A model generated the notes under the pieces. The model searched no databases, was not told the DNA's origin, and saw only the letters and a list, made by a program, of their open reading frames with translations. DNA of 64,000 nt, taken from the NCBI RefSeq assembly GCF_042477335.2, contig NC_091245.1:29646501-29710500 (forward strand), written 5' to 3'. Positions 43,901 to 54,144 of this stretch are shown piece after piece (the stretch's first letter is position 1; each line of letters begins with the position of its first letter). The translations under genes and the position numbers were made by a program. This stretch comes from Ovis canadensis (lineage: Eukaryota > Chordata > Mammalia > Artiodactyla > Bovidae).

Positions 43901-43934
43901 CTGTGTGGTTCTCTCCACGCCAGATCAGGGCTGG

Positions 43935-44335
43935 CCCTGCGTGACCAACAGAATAAGATGAAAGTGACGATGTGGCTCCAGGGACTGGTTCACAACAGGC
44001 GCTGCAGCGTCTGCCTTGGGTTCTTGGTTCTCCTGCTGCAGGGAAGCCAGCTGCCAGGCTTGAGAACACTCAGCAGCCTGGAGAAGCCCACGTGGGGCGG
44101 AGCTGAGGGTCTGGGCCAACAGCCAGAACCATCGAAAGCCAAGGGAGTGGGTCACCTCTGAGGTGGGTCGTCGGGCCCCATCAAGTCTTTATGTGTCTGC
44201 AGCTGCATGGGAGACCCAAGTGAGAATGGCCCAGCGTCCTGAAATCTTAACCCAGGGAATTTGGGAGCATAATAGGTTATTGTGTAGGGCCACTAAGTTT
44301 GGTGTGATTTGCTCCACAGCATCTGATAACAGTTA
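43935..44335 (+). mobile_element. Ancient MaLR-type LTR
   Basis: 'gaccaacagaataagatgaa' at the start, and at the end 'ggccactaagtttggtgtga' followed by 'cagcatctgataacagt', the signature of old MLT/MST LTRs. Confidence 0.7.
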
Positions 44336-44835
44336 CCTTCTACCTCCTACGTTCCAGAGGAGGACAGGAAGATGGTCCTTGAGAGAGAGAGTGGGAGGCA
44401 GATATAAGCAGACAGAAAGATGGACACAGCTCTCCCATCCCCTCAGGAAGCTAGGGGAGAGACCAGTCTGGACCCTGCGACCTGGCACTCTCCGATGTCA
44501 GGTTAATGTAAGAGGGCTTTGTATAGTTTTCCACAGTGAGTGGGGCTAGAGTTCTTATAGTGTACTTAGGCCAGAGTTACGTTATCAGAAAGGATATACA
44601 GACACAGTAAGGGTTTTCTACAGGAAGCTAGTCTTTGAGATGTGCAATCTGTGTGATTTTTTTAGCTGTTAGGGGAGGGAGTGAATTGTAACTATTTCTA
44701 GGATCTCCCTCCTGCCCTCCGTCACCAAGGGATCCGAAGTTCTGCCTCCCCCAGCACAGGACCTGGCAGGGAAGAAAATGCCCTTGACTGAGAAGATGCC
44801 AGGGGCTGAGGAATGCGCAAGACTCAGGGGTTGTG

Positions 44836-44970
44836 GGAGGGGCTTTTCTGGTGGTCCAGTGGTTAGGACTCTGCCCTTTCACTGCAGGGGGCTGAGGCGT
44901 GGGGCTTGGGGGAGTGGGGATGGGGTGGGGCAGGGTTGATCTCTGGTCTGGGAACTAAGATCCCACGTGA
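44836..44970 (+). mobile_element. CHR/SINE2-type SINE with a G-rich internal insertion
   Basis: 'gcttttctggtggtccagtg', 'ccctttcactgcagggggct', then about 30 extra G-rich bases before 'gttgatctctggtctgggaa' and 'ctaagatcccacgtga'. Confidence 0.88.
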
Positions 44971-45749
44971 AAAAGAAGGGTTATGGGACACCTGAGACTC
45001 AGTGGGACAAGGGGCAGGGCAGGGAGGGGAGGGGCCTGGATTTTAGGAAGGAGAGGGGGTGAAAACCAGACAGAAAAGAGAAGCATTTGTAAAAGCATTC
45101 TACTAAAAAAATATTTGACCATCATTGATTTAGCTGAACCCCCCTTTAGGCGTCCCATACCCTAATTTTATAGGAGAATGGAGGTACCTTAAGTTGTGTT
45201 TTCCCATAAGCAGATCCTGAGAGAATAGTTGGAAGGCAAGCCTGTTTGAGAGCTGACTTCGGGAATCAAGGAGGGGAGTGGGGGAGTGAGACAGGGCAGG
45301 GAAGGCAGCTGGGAAAGGGTGTGTTATCAGGCCAGTCACCACTGTGGGCACCTGGGTGGAACAGGCCCCACCTTGTCATGCCACCATGGGGCCAGGGAGC
45401 CGGCGTGTATCCTCTAGCTCCCATTGGTCCTTGTCTGGGGCTGCTCCCAGGCCCTTCTGGACTGTCCTTCACCACACCTGGCCAGAGAGAAGTCTGGGAG
45501 AGTGGCGTGGCAGGCTTTCCACCTGCCCTGGAGTGAGCTCCGAGGGCTAGGAGTGGGACACCCATGGATGGAGCAGGCTGGCCCTCACAGAGTTCCCAGC
45601 CTGGGAGGCCTTTCCCAGGCAATCAGGAGGCCCTGCTGGCCCAGGGACCGCAGAACTGAGGAAAGTGATTCGATTTGTTGTAGCCTGGATGCCTGGAGAG
45701 TGCTCCCGGGAGCCTGTTTGTGGGGGAAGGGCTCAAGGAGGAAGTGAGA

Positions 45750-45895
45750 GGAAATTGGTTCAAATCCTGACTCAGTCCCTTACTCACTGGACAGTTTTTA
45801 TTAGGCTTATCTCCTTTCTCAGCCTCGGTTTCCTTAGATCCAAGACGGGGCTGATATTCCCTACCCTTCTGATCTAGAATGCTTAGAACACTGTA
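45750..45895 (+). mobile_element. MIR SINE, cut by a CHR at its 3' side
   Basis: 'ttcaaatcctgactcagtcc', 'tcagcctcggtttccttaga', 'gacggggctgatattcccta'. Confidence 0.75.
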
Positions 45896-45896
45896 G

Positions 45897-46174
45897 GGCC
45901 TTCCTGGTGGTCCAGTGGTTAAGAATCTGCCTGCTGATGCGGAGGACATGGATTTGATCCCTGGTCTGGGAAGATTCCACATGCCGCAGGGCAGCTAACT
46001 CCATGTACCACAGTTACTGAGCACGTGCCCTAGAACCCGTGTTCCACAACAAGAGAAGATCATGCACCACAACTTGGGAGCAGCCCCCGCTTGCCGCAAA
46101 TAGAGGAAAGCCCGCATGCAGCAACAAAGACCCAGCGTGGCCAAAAATAAACAAAATTAATGAAATTTTAAAAA
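45897..46174 (+). mobile_element. Complete CHR-2-type SINE with TSD
   Basis: Full length: head 'gccttcctggtggtccagtg', B box 'gatttgatccctggtctggg', then the long CHR-2 body 'ccacaacaagagaagatcat', 'gcaacaaagacccagcgtgg' and 'ccaaaaataaacaaaattaa'. TSD agaacactgtag (45,885-45,896) / agaacattgtag (46,175-46,186). Confidence 0.96.
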
Positions 46175-46189
46175 AGAACATTGTAGCGG

Positions 46190-46700
46190 GTATTGGTACC
46201 TTGCCTCCTGGTCCTTTATCAATTCCCCCTTTTCTGACAACATTTGGGGCTCCAGCTGTTCCCACTCTGTTCAGGAGGTTTGGCTGGAACTCCACCCTTT
46301 GATCCAAGCAATCTGAGCATGGCAGCCCATTGGCTGTGGGAACTGGCTCAGAGGTGGGCACGTGCGGGAGCGCATCCTACCACAGTGAACCCCAGGGCTT
46401 GTGTAGGAGCTCCTGGAAAAGCTCCTGTCTCTGGTGGGCTAGAGTCTGAGAGCAAGAGAAGCTTATCACCAAGTGGAGCTTTAGCATGAAGCCAATGCAT
46501 GGGAGAGAGTAAGAATAAGAGACCGACAGAGGCAAGTCCTAGTGACTTTGCTTGAACCCCTGAACCAAGCTATTCCTGAAACTGCCATACCCCTTCCCTT
46601 CTCTGTATCTGAGCCAGTATATTCCCTCTGTTGAAACTTATTTGTGTTGGAGTTTTTGTCACTTGCAACAGAAAGATTTGTAACTGATAGACGCTGCAGA
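46190..46700 (+). mobile_element. Ancient LTR-like retroelement fragment
   Basis: The 3' end 'gagccagtatattccctctg', 'tgttggagtttttgtcactt' and 'gcaacagaaagatttgtaac' matches a common mammalian repeat ending ('...gtcacttgcaac...'). Family not assigned; LTR is my best guess. Confidence 0.5.
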
Positions 46701-47328
46701 GCTACTACTTTTTGCTTGTTTGCTGGCCTGAAAGAATGTTTGAGACCATCCATTCTTAGACCAGAGGAATTCTCTGGAGTATTTTATTGAACAGAGGGAT
46801 GAATGAATCACTAACTGTGGCTTCCTATTTACTTTGGTGAATGGACATGAGGGTTGGTAAGTGAAGAGGCTAGAAGAGGGGTGTTGGAGAGTTTTCTTGT
46901 TTTTCCCTAAAACTGGAGAAACTTTCATTCTTGTTTGCCGGGGTAGACCAATGCTGCTGTCCTTATGAAGATGAGGAAAGGTGCGTAGGGCCAGGGCAGG
47001 ACCCCAGGCAGAAGCTCTCAGAGAGGAGATGTGTGTCATTTGCAGGGAGCTCAAGGGGTTCATCTTAGGCTTCTGGACCCAGCCCCTCCAGGGTAGGAAG
47101 AAAGAGAAAGCGTGGAACATGGAACAACTTGGGCTCTCAACCCAGACAGCCAGATCAAATGCTTGCTTTTCTGATGACAACCCGTGTTTTCCATCTGCCT
47201 TACCACGCTGTGAGTTCAGATCTTTACCCTGTGTCCTGAGTGCCAGGCCTGGCACAGAGGTGGCCTCAGAGCAGACTCATGGGATGCGGCTGAAGCTGAC
47301 AGGAGATCCCTTTTCCAGGGAGAATGAC

Positions 47329-47372
47329 GTAGAGTAGAGTAGAGTCTAGAGCAGAGTAGGGTAGAGTCTCCC
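47329..47372 (+). repeat. Short imperfect (GTAGA)n repeat
   Basis: Pentamer GTAGA/GTAGAGT units with changes over about 40 bases. Confidence 0.85.
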
Positions 47373-47459
47373 CTAAAAGAGGTTATTTTCCCAAGATCCC
47401 ACCAGTTGCAAGCAGATGAAAACCCCCTTTCCTTTCCCCTGCCCCTTGCTGCTTGTGGC

Positions 47460-47665
47460 TATGGAGGTGCAGGGATTGGCCCCACCCCTGCCACTTACCT
47501 GCTGTGTAGCCTTGGACAAGTGTCTTGGCTTCTCTGAGCCTCAGTTTCCTGATCAGTGAAGTGGAGATAATTCATTCTTTGTGGGGTTATGTGAAGATTA
47601 AATGAATTAACTTATGTGGAAGGGCTGAGCACAGTGCTTGGCATAAAGTTGGGTGCAAAAAGAGA
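47460..47665 (+). mobile_element. MIR SINE
   Basis: 'gccttggacaagtgtcttgg', 'ctctgagcctcagtttcctg', 'gcacagtgcttggcataaag'. Nearly full MIR. Confidence 0.88.
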
Positions 47666-47894
47666 GAATCCCCACCCTTCAGCCTCCACCAAAGGTAGGA
47701 CTTGAAGAAAATGTCTGTGCGTTGATGGCACATGACCTCACGTGTTCATGTGTGTGTGTCCACACGTGTGCACGTGTACCGTGCTTATGCGTATGTGCAT
47801 GCTGTGTCTGTAAGCACATAAGTGTGTGTATAAATAGAGATGTGCATATACATATGTGCGGTTATCTGCACGCATGAGTGCCTGTGTGTTTTCC

Positions 47895-48215
47895 CAGCAC
47901 TATTAGTGGAAAGCCGTAATTATGCTTTATGGCAGCAGCAGCAGCAGCAGCTCTGTCCCCCCAGCCATTAAGCGGCCTCCCTCCACTCATCCGGTGGTGG
48001 GGAGTTGCTGCAGCCATGGCGCCCTCCCTCCCCTGCCCCTGCATGCCGCTTGAGCACCCGGATACCCCCCTCTCTCACCATATGTCTGTCTTTTACAGTT
48101 CTTTGGTGCGTGGTGCTCATCGAGTGGGTAATTAGCTAAATGAATTAATTGACATCCATACGTGTAATTAGCAAATGGTTATAAGCAGCTATTCTCCTTG
48201 GGATGTCTAAAATTT
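47895..48215. promoter_or_regulatory. Candidate developmental enhancer (homeodomain-rich conserved-looking element)
   Basis: Repeat-free block with TAATTA at 47,917-47,922, a (GCA)6 run at 47,932-47,950, an E-box CATATG at 48,079-48,084, and two copies of TAATTAGC at 48,129-48,136 and 48,165-48,172 around ATTAATTG. Dense spaced TAATTA cores with intact AT-rich text amid old GC-rich DNA are typical of vertebrate conserved enhancers. Orthologue conservation was not tested. Confidence 0.45.
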
Positions 48216-48559
48216 CTAGGGGTCAGACACTGGGGAGGGAGGGTTTGTGACGTACTAAGGAGTAAATAAAAGTGGCCAGTGTGAGTGTCGAGGACAAGGA
48301 TGGGCCTGGGTGCCTTGCCAGGCTTGGTGGCCTGGCTGTGGGTAGGGAGAGGGGCCAGGAAGGAGGGAAGAAGTATCCATGAACCTGGTCGGGGGAAACT
48401 GACTCCTAAGGCACTGGGAGTCAGGAGGCCTGGGTTCCTGCCCCATTCATGCTACTTTCTCTTTGATCTTGGGTGTCTTCTCTGGGCCACGTTCTCCACT
48501 TCCAAGAGAAATGGATGGAACCAGCTGTCTCTTAGGAGTCTCCCTGTTCTGACATTCTT

Positions 48560-48765
48560 CCTGACCTTAAGCCAAACTTTCTAATGCAAACAGGGCCGTG
48601 CAAAGGTAGAGCGATGTGTCCCTTTCCCTGTTCCAGAGCGTAGCATCACCATTCTGCTCTTTCACACCTGCAGCTTTGGGTACATGCTGGGCCCTCTGCT
48701 CCAAATGCCCTTGTCCACCTTCTCGGCTTTTAAGGTCATTCAGAGCAGCACACCCAATAGAACTT
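48560..48765 (+). mobile_element. L2 LINE fragment
   Basis: 'ctgctctttcacacctgcag', 'gggccctctgctccaaatgc' and nearby text fit L2. Confidence 0.5.
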
Positions 48766-48935
48766 TCTGAAATGACGGAAATGTCTCATGCAGTAGCCAC
48801 TAGCCGCATACAGAGATTGAAATGTGACTACTGCAACTGAGGAATTGGGTTTTAAATTTATTTACTTTTAATTTCTTTACATTTAAATAGCCACCTGTGG
48901 TTCGTGGCTATTGGACAGCACAGCTCTAGATTCTT
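48765..48935. mobile_element. Old hAT-type non-autonomous DNA transposon
   Basis: Begins 'acccaatagaactttctgaa' and ends 'ggctattggacagcacagct': terminal inverted repeats of the CAGTGCTGTCCAATAG type. Related to the copy at 22,610-22,905. Confidence 0.75.
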
Positions 48936-48949
48936 TAAGATCCAGTTCA

Positions 48950-49740
48950 TTAATTTGTTTACTAATTCATTCATTCATCAAACAAATATTTATTGAGTGA
49001 CCTCTGTGGCTAAGAGACCACCAAGAATAGGCAGGTGTGACCCCTGCCCTCATGAAGCCTTTGTAACAGGAGAGGACAGGAGGGAGAGAAGAGAGAAAAA
49101 TGAATGCACAAATCACTGCAAGAAATAAGAGCTATGAAAGAAACCAGCGAGGGGCAGAGAATAAGCAGCCCAGGGAAGACTTTCTTTAGATGAGTGTTAG
49201 TCGCTCAGTCGTGTCTGACTCTTTGAGACCCCATGGACCCCATGGACTGTGGACTTCTGGGATCCTCCATCCATGGGATTTTCCAGGCCAGAAAACGAGT
49301 GGGTAGCCACCTCCGCCTCCAGGAGATCTCCTGACCCAGGAATCGAACTTGGGTCTCCCACACTTCAGGCAGATTCTTTACCATCTAAGCCACCAGTAAA
49401 GGTGTTTCTGAGGAGGTGTCATTCAAGCTGAAACCCAAGGGAGAATGACCCCTTTAGGAAGAGAGTCGGGGAGGGTTGCTCTAGGCACCGAGGTCAGGAG
49501 GCTGGCAAGAGCTGGTGAGTCTTCCCTCTTGGGTGTGATAAGGGTTAGGGTGAGGCCAGGAAGTGAGGGCCAGGGGCCTGATGGAGAGGCCAAGGGGTGG
49601 ACTATGGATTTGTGGTAAGAGTGGTGGAGGTGACTGAGGCGGCCTCAATAGAGGTGTGACACCATGAACGAGCATCTTCAAAGCTGCATGGCTGCTCTGA
49701 AGGGCCAGTGGAACGGATCTTAAGGGAAGCTGGAAGCTGG
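48950..49740 (+). mobile_element. L2 LINE 3' fragment, split by a Bov-tA
   Basis: 'tcatcaaacaaatatttatt', 'gacccctgccctcatgaagc' before the SINE, and 'gaggaggtgtcattcaagct', 'gaaacccaagggagaatgac' after it are collinear L2 text. Confidence 0.8.
49196..49397 (-). mobile_element. Bov-tA SINE, reverse, nested in L2
   Basis: 'gttagtcgctcagtcgtgtc', a duplicated 'ccccatggac' at about 49,230-49,248, 'gggatcctccatccatggga', inverted head 'taagccaccag'. Confidence 0.94.
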
Positions 49741-50099
49741 CCACCTGGAGGAGGGTGCCTGGCTGGCGTGGTGCAAGGGGAGCTCATGGCTCCCCAGGGT
49801 AGACCAGGAACCTCTCTGTGATTCTGCCACCCCCCAGCCCTAACTGCCACGGCACTAGCACCCGTTGTCACCACCTATTACGGTCGGACCTCATCATCAC
49901 GGAAGCATGTCTGATTCTGCGTCCCCGCCTCACACAGGGCCTGCTGCAGAGTGGGTGCTCGGGCAGGACAGCTCCTCCCCAGCTCAGCCGGCGTGTCCTC
50001 CATCTCCTAGGAAGAGGCTGCTTGGGAAGCTGGCAGCGGTGGAGGGAGAGACGCCCGAGCCCCTGCTTCCTCTGCCACCCCTGCCTCATGTGCTGCACT

Positions 50100-50230
50100 T
50101 GGCAGTTTGCAGAGCCTCTTTCCCATCCATGGCCTCAGCTGTCTCTCCAAACAGCCCTGAGAGGGAGGTGGAGCAGTAACCTTCATCCACCCATTTTACA
50201 GATGAGTAAACAGTAGTAGCACAGGGCGGC
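50100..50230 (-). mobile_element. MIR SINE fragment
   Basis: 'cccattttacagatgagtaa' with upstream reverse MIR text. Confidence 0.65.
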
Positions 50231-50264
50231 CAAGTGCCAACCTCTTTGGAGGTAACAGGTTACA

Positions 50265-50500
50265 GAAGTTCAGTGTATAGCTTTGGGGTCAGACAGGCTG
50301 GGTTTGAATGCTGGCTGTTAGTTTCTTAGCTCTGTGACTTCAGGCAAAGCACTTAACCTCTCTGAGAAGCAGTGTCCTTATCCATAAAATGGGGGAATAA
50401 CTGCATCTATTTCCCCAGGTGGTTGTGGGACTTATGAAGTGCTCGAGGGAGTGCCTGGCCCATAAGAAACATTCAGTACTCTTGGCAATAGTTTGGGAAT
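50265..50500 (+). mobile_element. MIR SINE, near full length
   Basis: 'ggggtcagacaggctgggtt', 'ttagctctgtgacttcaggc', 'tccttatccataaaatgggg', 'gagtgcctggcccataagaa'. Confidence 0.92.
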
Positions 50501-51109
50501 CTAATGGAAGTTATGCATAGATTCCACAAAATGCATATATAGTTTCAGAAGGTTTGCAGAACTCCTGGAGCTCAGTCAGGGATGCCTTAGTCACAATGGA
50601 CACCAAGTTAAGAAAATGTAATAAGAAAGACCCCAACAGCAAAAGAAATATCTAAGGAATAAAGTGTCTAAAGAACAAAAGATGTATAAGACTAGCATGG
50701 AAAATATTTTAACACTTAATCAAGGGATATTAAAGAAAACTTAAATGCAAAGACTTAATATTGATGATATAAAATTGTCCCTGAATAATATATTAATACA
50801 TAAATATATTTAATGTAACTCCAATCTAATTTCTAACAAGGATTTCTATGAAATTTGATGTATTGATTCTGATATATATATATATGAAGAAAGATAAAAA
50901 AAATAGCCAAGCCCTTTCTGAAGAATAGGGTAGATTTGCTTTACCAGATATCAGTATTTATTATAAAACCCCAATAGTTAAAACAGTGTGGTTTGGCTCA
51001 GGAATGGACAAATTGACCAGTGAAATAGAATTGAGAGCCTGGCATAGAACTCTGCATTTAATTTGCATGACAGAAGCAAAAGGCAGGTACCAGGGTGGTT
51101 CAAACTATG

Positions 51110-51422
51110 GCAGATTCCAGAGCTGGACTGCCTGGTTTTGAATCCTGGCTTTGACGCTTATTAACTGCATGATTGGGAAAGACTGATTGAGGGCAAAAGG
51201 AGAAGGGGGCAGCAGAGGATGAGATGGTTAGATAGCATCACTGACTCAGTGGACATGGATCTGAGCAAACTCCAGGAAACAGTGAAAGACAGGGTAACCT
51301 GGCATGCTGCAGTTCACAGGGTCACAAAAAGTCAGACACAACTTAGTGACTAAACAACAATCAAACTGTGTGATCTTGGGCAAGTTGCTGAATTTCTCTG
51401 GTCTCAGTTTCCCCATGGGGAA
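51110..51422 (+). mobile_element. MIR SINE split by BovB
   Basis: Left MIR part 'gctggactgcctggttttga' and 'atcctggctttgacgcttat'; right part 'gtgatcttgggcaagttgct' and 'gtctcagtttccccatgggg'. They rejoin when the BovB is removed. Confidence 0.88.
51174..51363 (+). mobile_element. BovB LINE 3' end nested in MIR
   Basis: 'gcagcagaggatgagatggt', 'ctgagcaaactccaggaaac', 'agttcacagggtcacaaaaa', ending 'acttagtgactaaac'. TSD aactgcatgat (51,163-51,173) / aactgtgtgat (51,364-51,374). Confidence 0.94.
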
Positions 51423-51838
51423 AGAAGGGCTATTCAATAAATAGAAGTGGACAACTTAGTTGCAGATATGGAAAAATGAAGTTGAATTCACACCCAACTT
51501 CTTACCAAAAAGCAATTTCAATTGGGTTAAGTACTTGAATGTCCAAGGCAACACTCTGAAATTTTGCGAATAAGATGTAAATGAACATCATTCTGATTTG
51601 GGGGTAGTTCTTTAAAAAGACCTAAGAGTACTAACCATAAAACTTTGACTATATTAAAACCCAGAACTCCTTTTTCTCAAAAGAAATTTTAAAGAAAGTA
51701 AAGTACTACAAATACAAGAACATATTTTCAATGCATATAGTAGCTAAAAGACACATATCAAGAACATGCAAAACTGGTTAATGAGGAAAATAAGCCCAGA
51801 CTAAAAATAGGAAAGAAATATATGGCCAGGCATTTCTT

Positions 51839-51875
51839 TTTTTAATATAAATTTATTTATTTTAATTGGAGTCTA
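51839..51875 (-). mobile_element. 37-bp ruminant L1 3'-tail insertion with a perfect 13-bp TSD
   Basis: In reverse complement it reads 'ctccaattaaaataaataaa' plus a poly-A, the ruminant L1 3' terminus. It is flanked by identical ccaggcatttctt at 51,826-51,838 and 51,876-51,888. An extreme 5' truncation. Confidence 0.88.
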
Positions 51876-51894
51876 CCAGGCATTTCTTAAGAGA

Positions 51895-52096
51895 GGACTT
51901 CCCTGGGGACTCAGTGGTAAAGAATCCGCCTGCCAAGCAGGAGATGTGGGTTAGATCTCTGGGTTGGGAAGATCCTTTGGAGAAGGACAGGGCAACCTAC
52001 TTCAGTATTCTTGCCTGGAGAATTCCATGGACAGAGGACCTTGGAGGGTGACAGTCCATGGGGTCACAAAGAGTTGGACAACTAAACAGCAGCAGC
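51895..52096 (+). mobile_element. Bov-tA SINE inserted next to the L1-tail insertion
   Basis: 'acttccctggggactcagtg', 'gggttagatctctgggttgg', 'gaattccatggacagaggac', and a GCAGCAG tail. It reused the same target: catttctt occurs at 51,831, 51,881 and 52,097. Confidence 0.94.
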
Positions 52097-52394
52097 ATTT
52101 CTTAGAGAAAGAAACAGGTGGTCAATTAACATCTGAAGAGACGTTCAACTTATTAGTAATCATGGAAACAAAAGTCAAGACAACAATCAAATGTCATTTT
52201 ACAACATTTGAGTGCCCCAAATCAGAAGCCTGACAATTGGAGTGAGTGTGAATCAAGAGACTGCTTACATGTGGTTTGTGGGTGTGCAAACTGATACGAC
52301 CACTTTGAAAAACAAGTTATTCTTTTCTAATGTTGGACATTTTCATACACTATACCCCGGCAATTTTACTAGGTATATACCCACTCCCAGGTAT

Positions 52395-52532
52395 GCATGC
52401 ACCTGTGTGCCCAGTCGCTAAGTTATGTCCGACTCTTTTCCTACTCTAGGGAATCTTCCCAACCCAGGGATCGAACCCTTGTCTCCTGCACTGGCCGGCA
52501 GATCCTTTGCTGCTGAGCCATCAGGGAAGCCC
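52395..52532 (-). mobile_element. Bov-tA SINE, internally deleted, reverse
   Basis: 'gtgcccagtcgctaagttat', then a jump from 'ccgactctttt' to 'gggaatcttcccaacccagg', ending 'gccatcagggaagccc'. The central body (about 70 bases) is missing. TSD ccactcccaggtat (52,381-52,394) / ccactcctaggtat (52,533-52,546). Confidence 0.94.
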
Positions 52533-52795
52533 CCACTCCTAGGTATATACTCCTTATACCGCAACAGGAGTCAGATAGGAGAATGTTCATAATAGCAATT
52601 TGTATTAGACAAACAATGACAAACCTCTTCCTCCATGCAAAGGAATGGTAAATACAAAGTTCAGGATGATGATTCCCTGACTTGGGGAGGGACAAGGATG
52701 GTGAGGACAATATAGGTAGTTGAAAGTTACCACGAATACTCTAAAATTCTAAAGTTCACAGGTCTTCATTCTGTTACCAAAAATAAACTGATGAG

Positions 52796-53086
52796 GGAGT
52801 TGCCTAGTGGTTCACTGGTTGAGAATCTGCCTGCCAGTGCAGGGGACGTAAGTTCAATCTCTGGTTCGAGAAGACCCCACGTGTCACCAGTCAGCTGAGC
52901 CTGTGCACAGCAACTACTGAGCCTGTGCTCTAGAGCCTGAGAGCTGCAACAAGAGAAGCCACTTCAGTGAGAAGCCCCACACTTCTAAGAGAGGAGCCCC
53001 TGCTCACTGCAAGTAGAAAAAGCCAGTGTGCAGCAATGAAGGCTCAGCACAGCCATAAATAAATACATTTTTAATAAGTAAGGAAA
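52796..53086 (+). mobile_element. Complete CHR-2-type SINE with TSD
   Basis: Head 'ttgcctagtggttcactggt', B box 'gttcaatctctggttcgaga', long body 'agctgcaacaagagaagcca', tail 'cagccataaataaatacatt'. TSD aaataaactgatgag (52,781-52,795) / aaataggttgatgag (53,087-53,101). Confidence 0.95.
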
Positions 53087-53313
53087 AAATAGGTTGATGA
53101 GAATTAGAAGACAAGCCGCAGACTGGGAGAAAACAGAGACCTCACCAAAGAAGATAGACAGATGGCAAATAAGTACATGAAAAGAACCTTCACATCATAT
53201 GTCATCAAGGAAATGCAAATTAAAACAGCAAGATACTACCGCATGCCCATTAGAAGTAAAACTCTTGGATTTGGCAAAATCCAAAACACCGACAACACCA
53301 AATATCGGGGTGG

Positions 53314-53635
53314 ATGAGGAGCAATAGAGACTCTCATCATTGCTTGTGGGAATGTGAAATGGTACAGCCACCGTGCAGAACAGTTTGGTTTCTTACCATG
53401 CTAAACATCCTCCTAAGGTATGATGCAGCAATCATGCTTCTTGGAATTTACTCAAAAGAGTGGAAAGCTTATCTTCATGCAAAAACCTGCACATTGATGT
53501 TTATAGCAGCTTTATTCATAAATGCCAAAACTTGGAAGAAACCAAGATGCCCTTCAGTAGGCAAAGAGATAAATAAACTCTGGTACATCCAGACGATGGA
53601 ATACTATTTAGTGCTAAAAAGGAATGCGCTATTAA
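53314..53635 (+). pseudogene. L1 ORF2 C-terminal remnant
   Basis: An open stretch of about 107 residues retains LINE-1 ORF2 landmarks in order: a degraded W-E-C-E-M-V-Q-P block, LLGIYSKEWKAYLHAKTC, MFIAALFINAKTWKKPRCPS, and INKLWYIQTMEYYLVLKRNA. It covers only the region after the reverse-transcriptase domain, so it has no catalytic function. The frame ends where the CHR SINE enters. Confidence 0.88.
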
Positions 53636-53757
53636 GACCTCCCCAGTAATCCAGCGGTTAAGACTCTCCGCTTCCAATGCAGTGGGCCTAGGTTTGATCC
53701 TTGGTTAGGGAACTAGATCCTGCATACTACAATGAAAACTGGGGTCAGCAAAACAAA
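53636..53757 (+). mobile_element. CHR/SINE2-type SINE in L1
   Basis: 'cctccccagtaatccagcgg', 'tccgcttccaatgcagtggg', 'tttgatccttggttagggaa'. Confidence 0.9.
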
Positions 53758-54144
53758 GAAATGAGCTAGCAAGCCATGAAAAACATGGAGGAAACTTAAA
53801 TGCATATTCCTAAATGAAAGAAGCCAGTCTGCAAAGGCTGAGTGCCAGCTATATGGCATCCTAGAAAAGGCACAGAAGTGAAATGCCACTTTTTAAGACA
53901 ACAAAAACATTAGCTTAGGATGTTTTAATAATTATGACTAACTCAGGGTTGGAGATGGTAGACTGACCATTTTTATTTATTTAAAAAAAATGTCCGCTCA
54001 TTAACAAGAATCCATTGAAATGACAGTAAAGGAAATAAAAAGGTACAAACTCCCAATAATGAAGAAACTGGAAAGGAGGGGCATCAGCACTTATGAAATT
54101 TTAGCAATAGACCAGTATAAAAGACAACTGACAATAGAGTCTTT

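Larger units (their letters stand above)
50505..52740 (+). mobile_element. Old L1 LINE (ORF2 to 3' part), heavily interrupted
   Basis: ORF2 text in sense order: 'gaccccaacagcaaaagaaa', 'gataaaattgtccctg'-type text, 'gtggtttggctcaggaatgg', 'cttttt'-rich 'aactcctttttctcaaaaga', 'caaactgatacgaccacttt', 'caggtatatac'-like flanks. Interrupted at 51,110-51,422 (a MIR holding a BovB), 51,839-51,875 (L1 tail), 51,895-52,096 (Bov-tA) and 52,395-52,532 (Bov-tA). No usable ORF remains. Confidence 0.8.
53087..54000 (+). mobile_element. Second L1 LINE, ORF2 3' end, with internal deletion and CHR insertion
   Basis: 'gacaagccgcagactgggag' jumps directly to 'cctcaccaaagaagatagac' (an internal deletion relative to L1). 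Then the C-terminal ORF2 region and, after the CHR at 53,636-53,757, 'gaaaaacatggaggaaactt' and 'tgaaagaagccagtctgcaa'. Confidence 0.85.

Noticed and set aside
43392-44069. 225-residue minus-strand open frame, one of the longest
   Set aside because: It runs into the MaLR-type LTR, shows no known motif, and lacks a matching promoter or a supported splice pattern. It would be worth keeping only if peptide or RNA evidence appears.
46659-47255. 198-residue minus-strand open frame
   Set aside because: No domain, and its end lies in the old LTR-like repeat. Probably chance.
47932-47950. (GCA)n run as a coding polyglutamine tract
   Set aside because: It is only six units and lies in non-coding, enhancer-like DNA without a supported reading frame.
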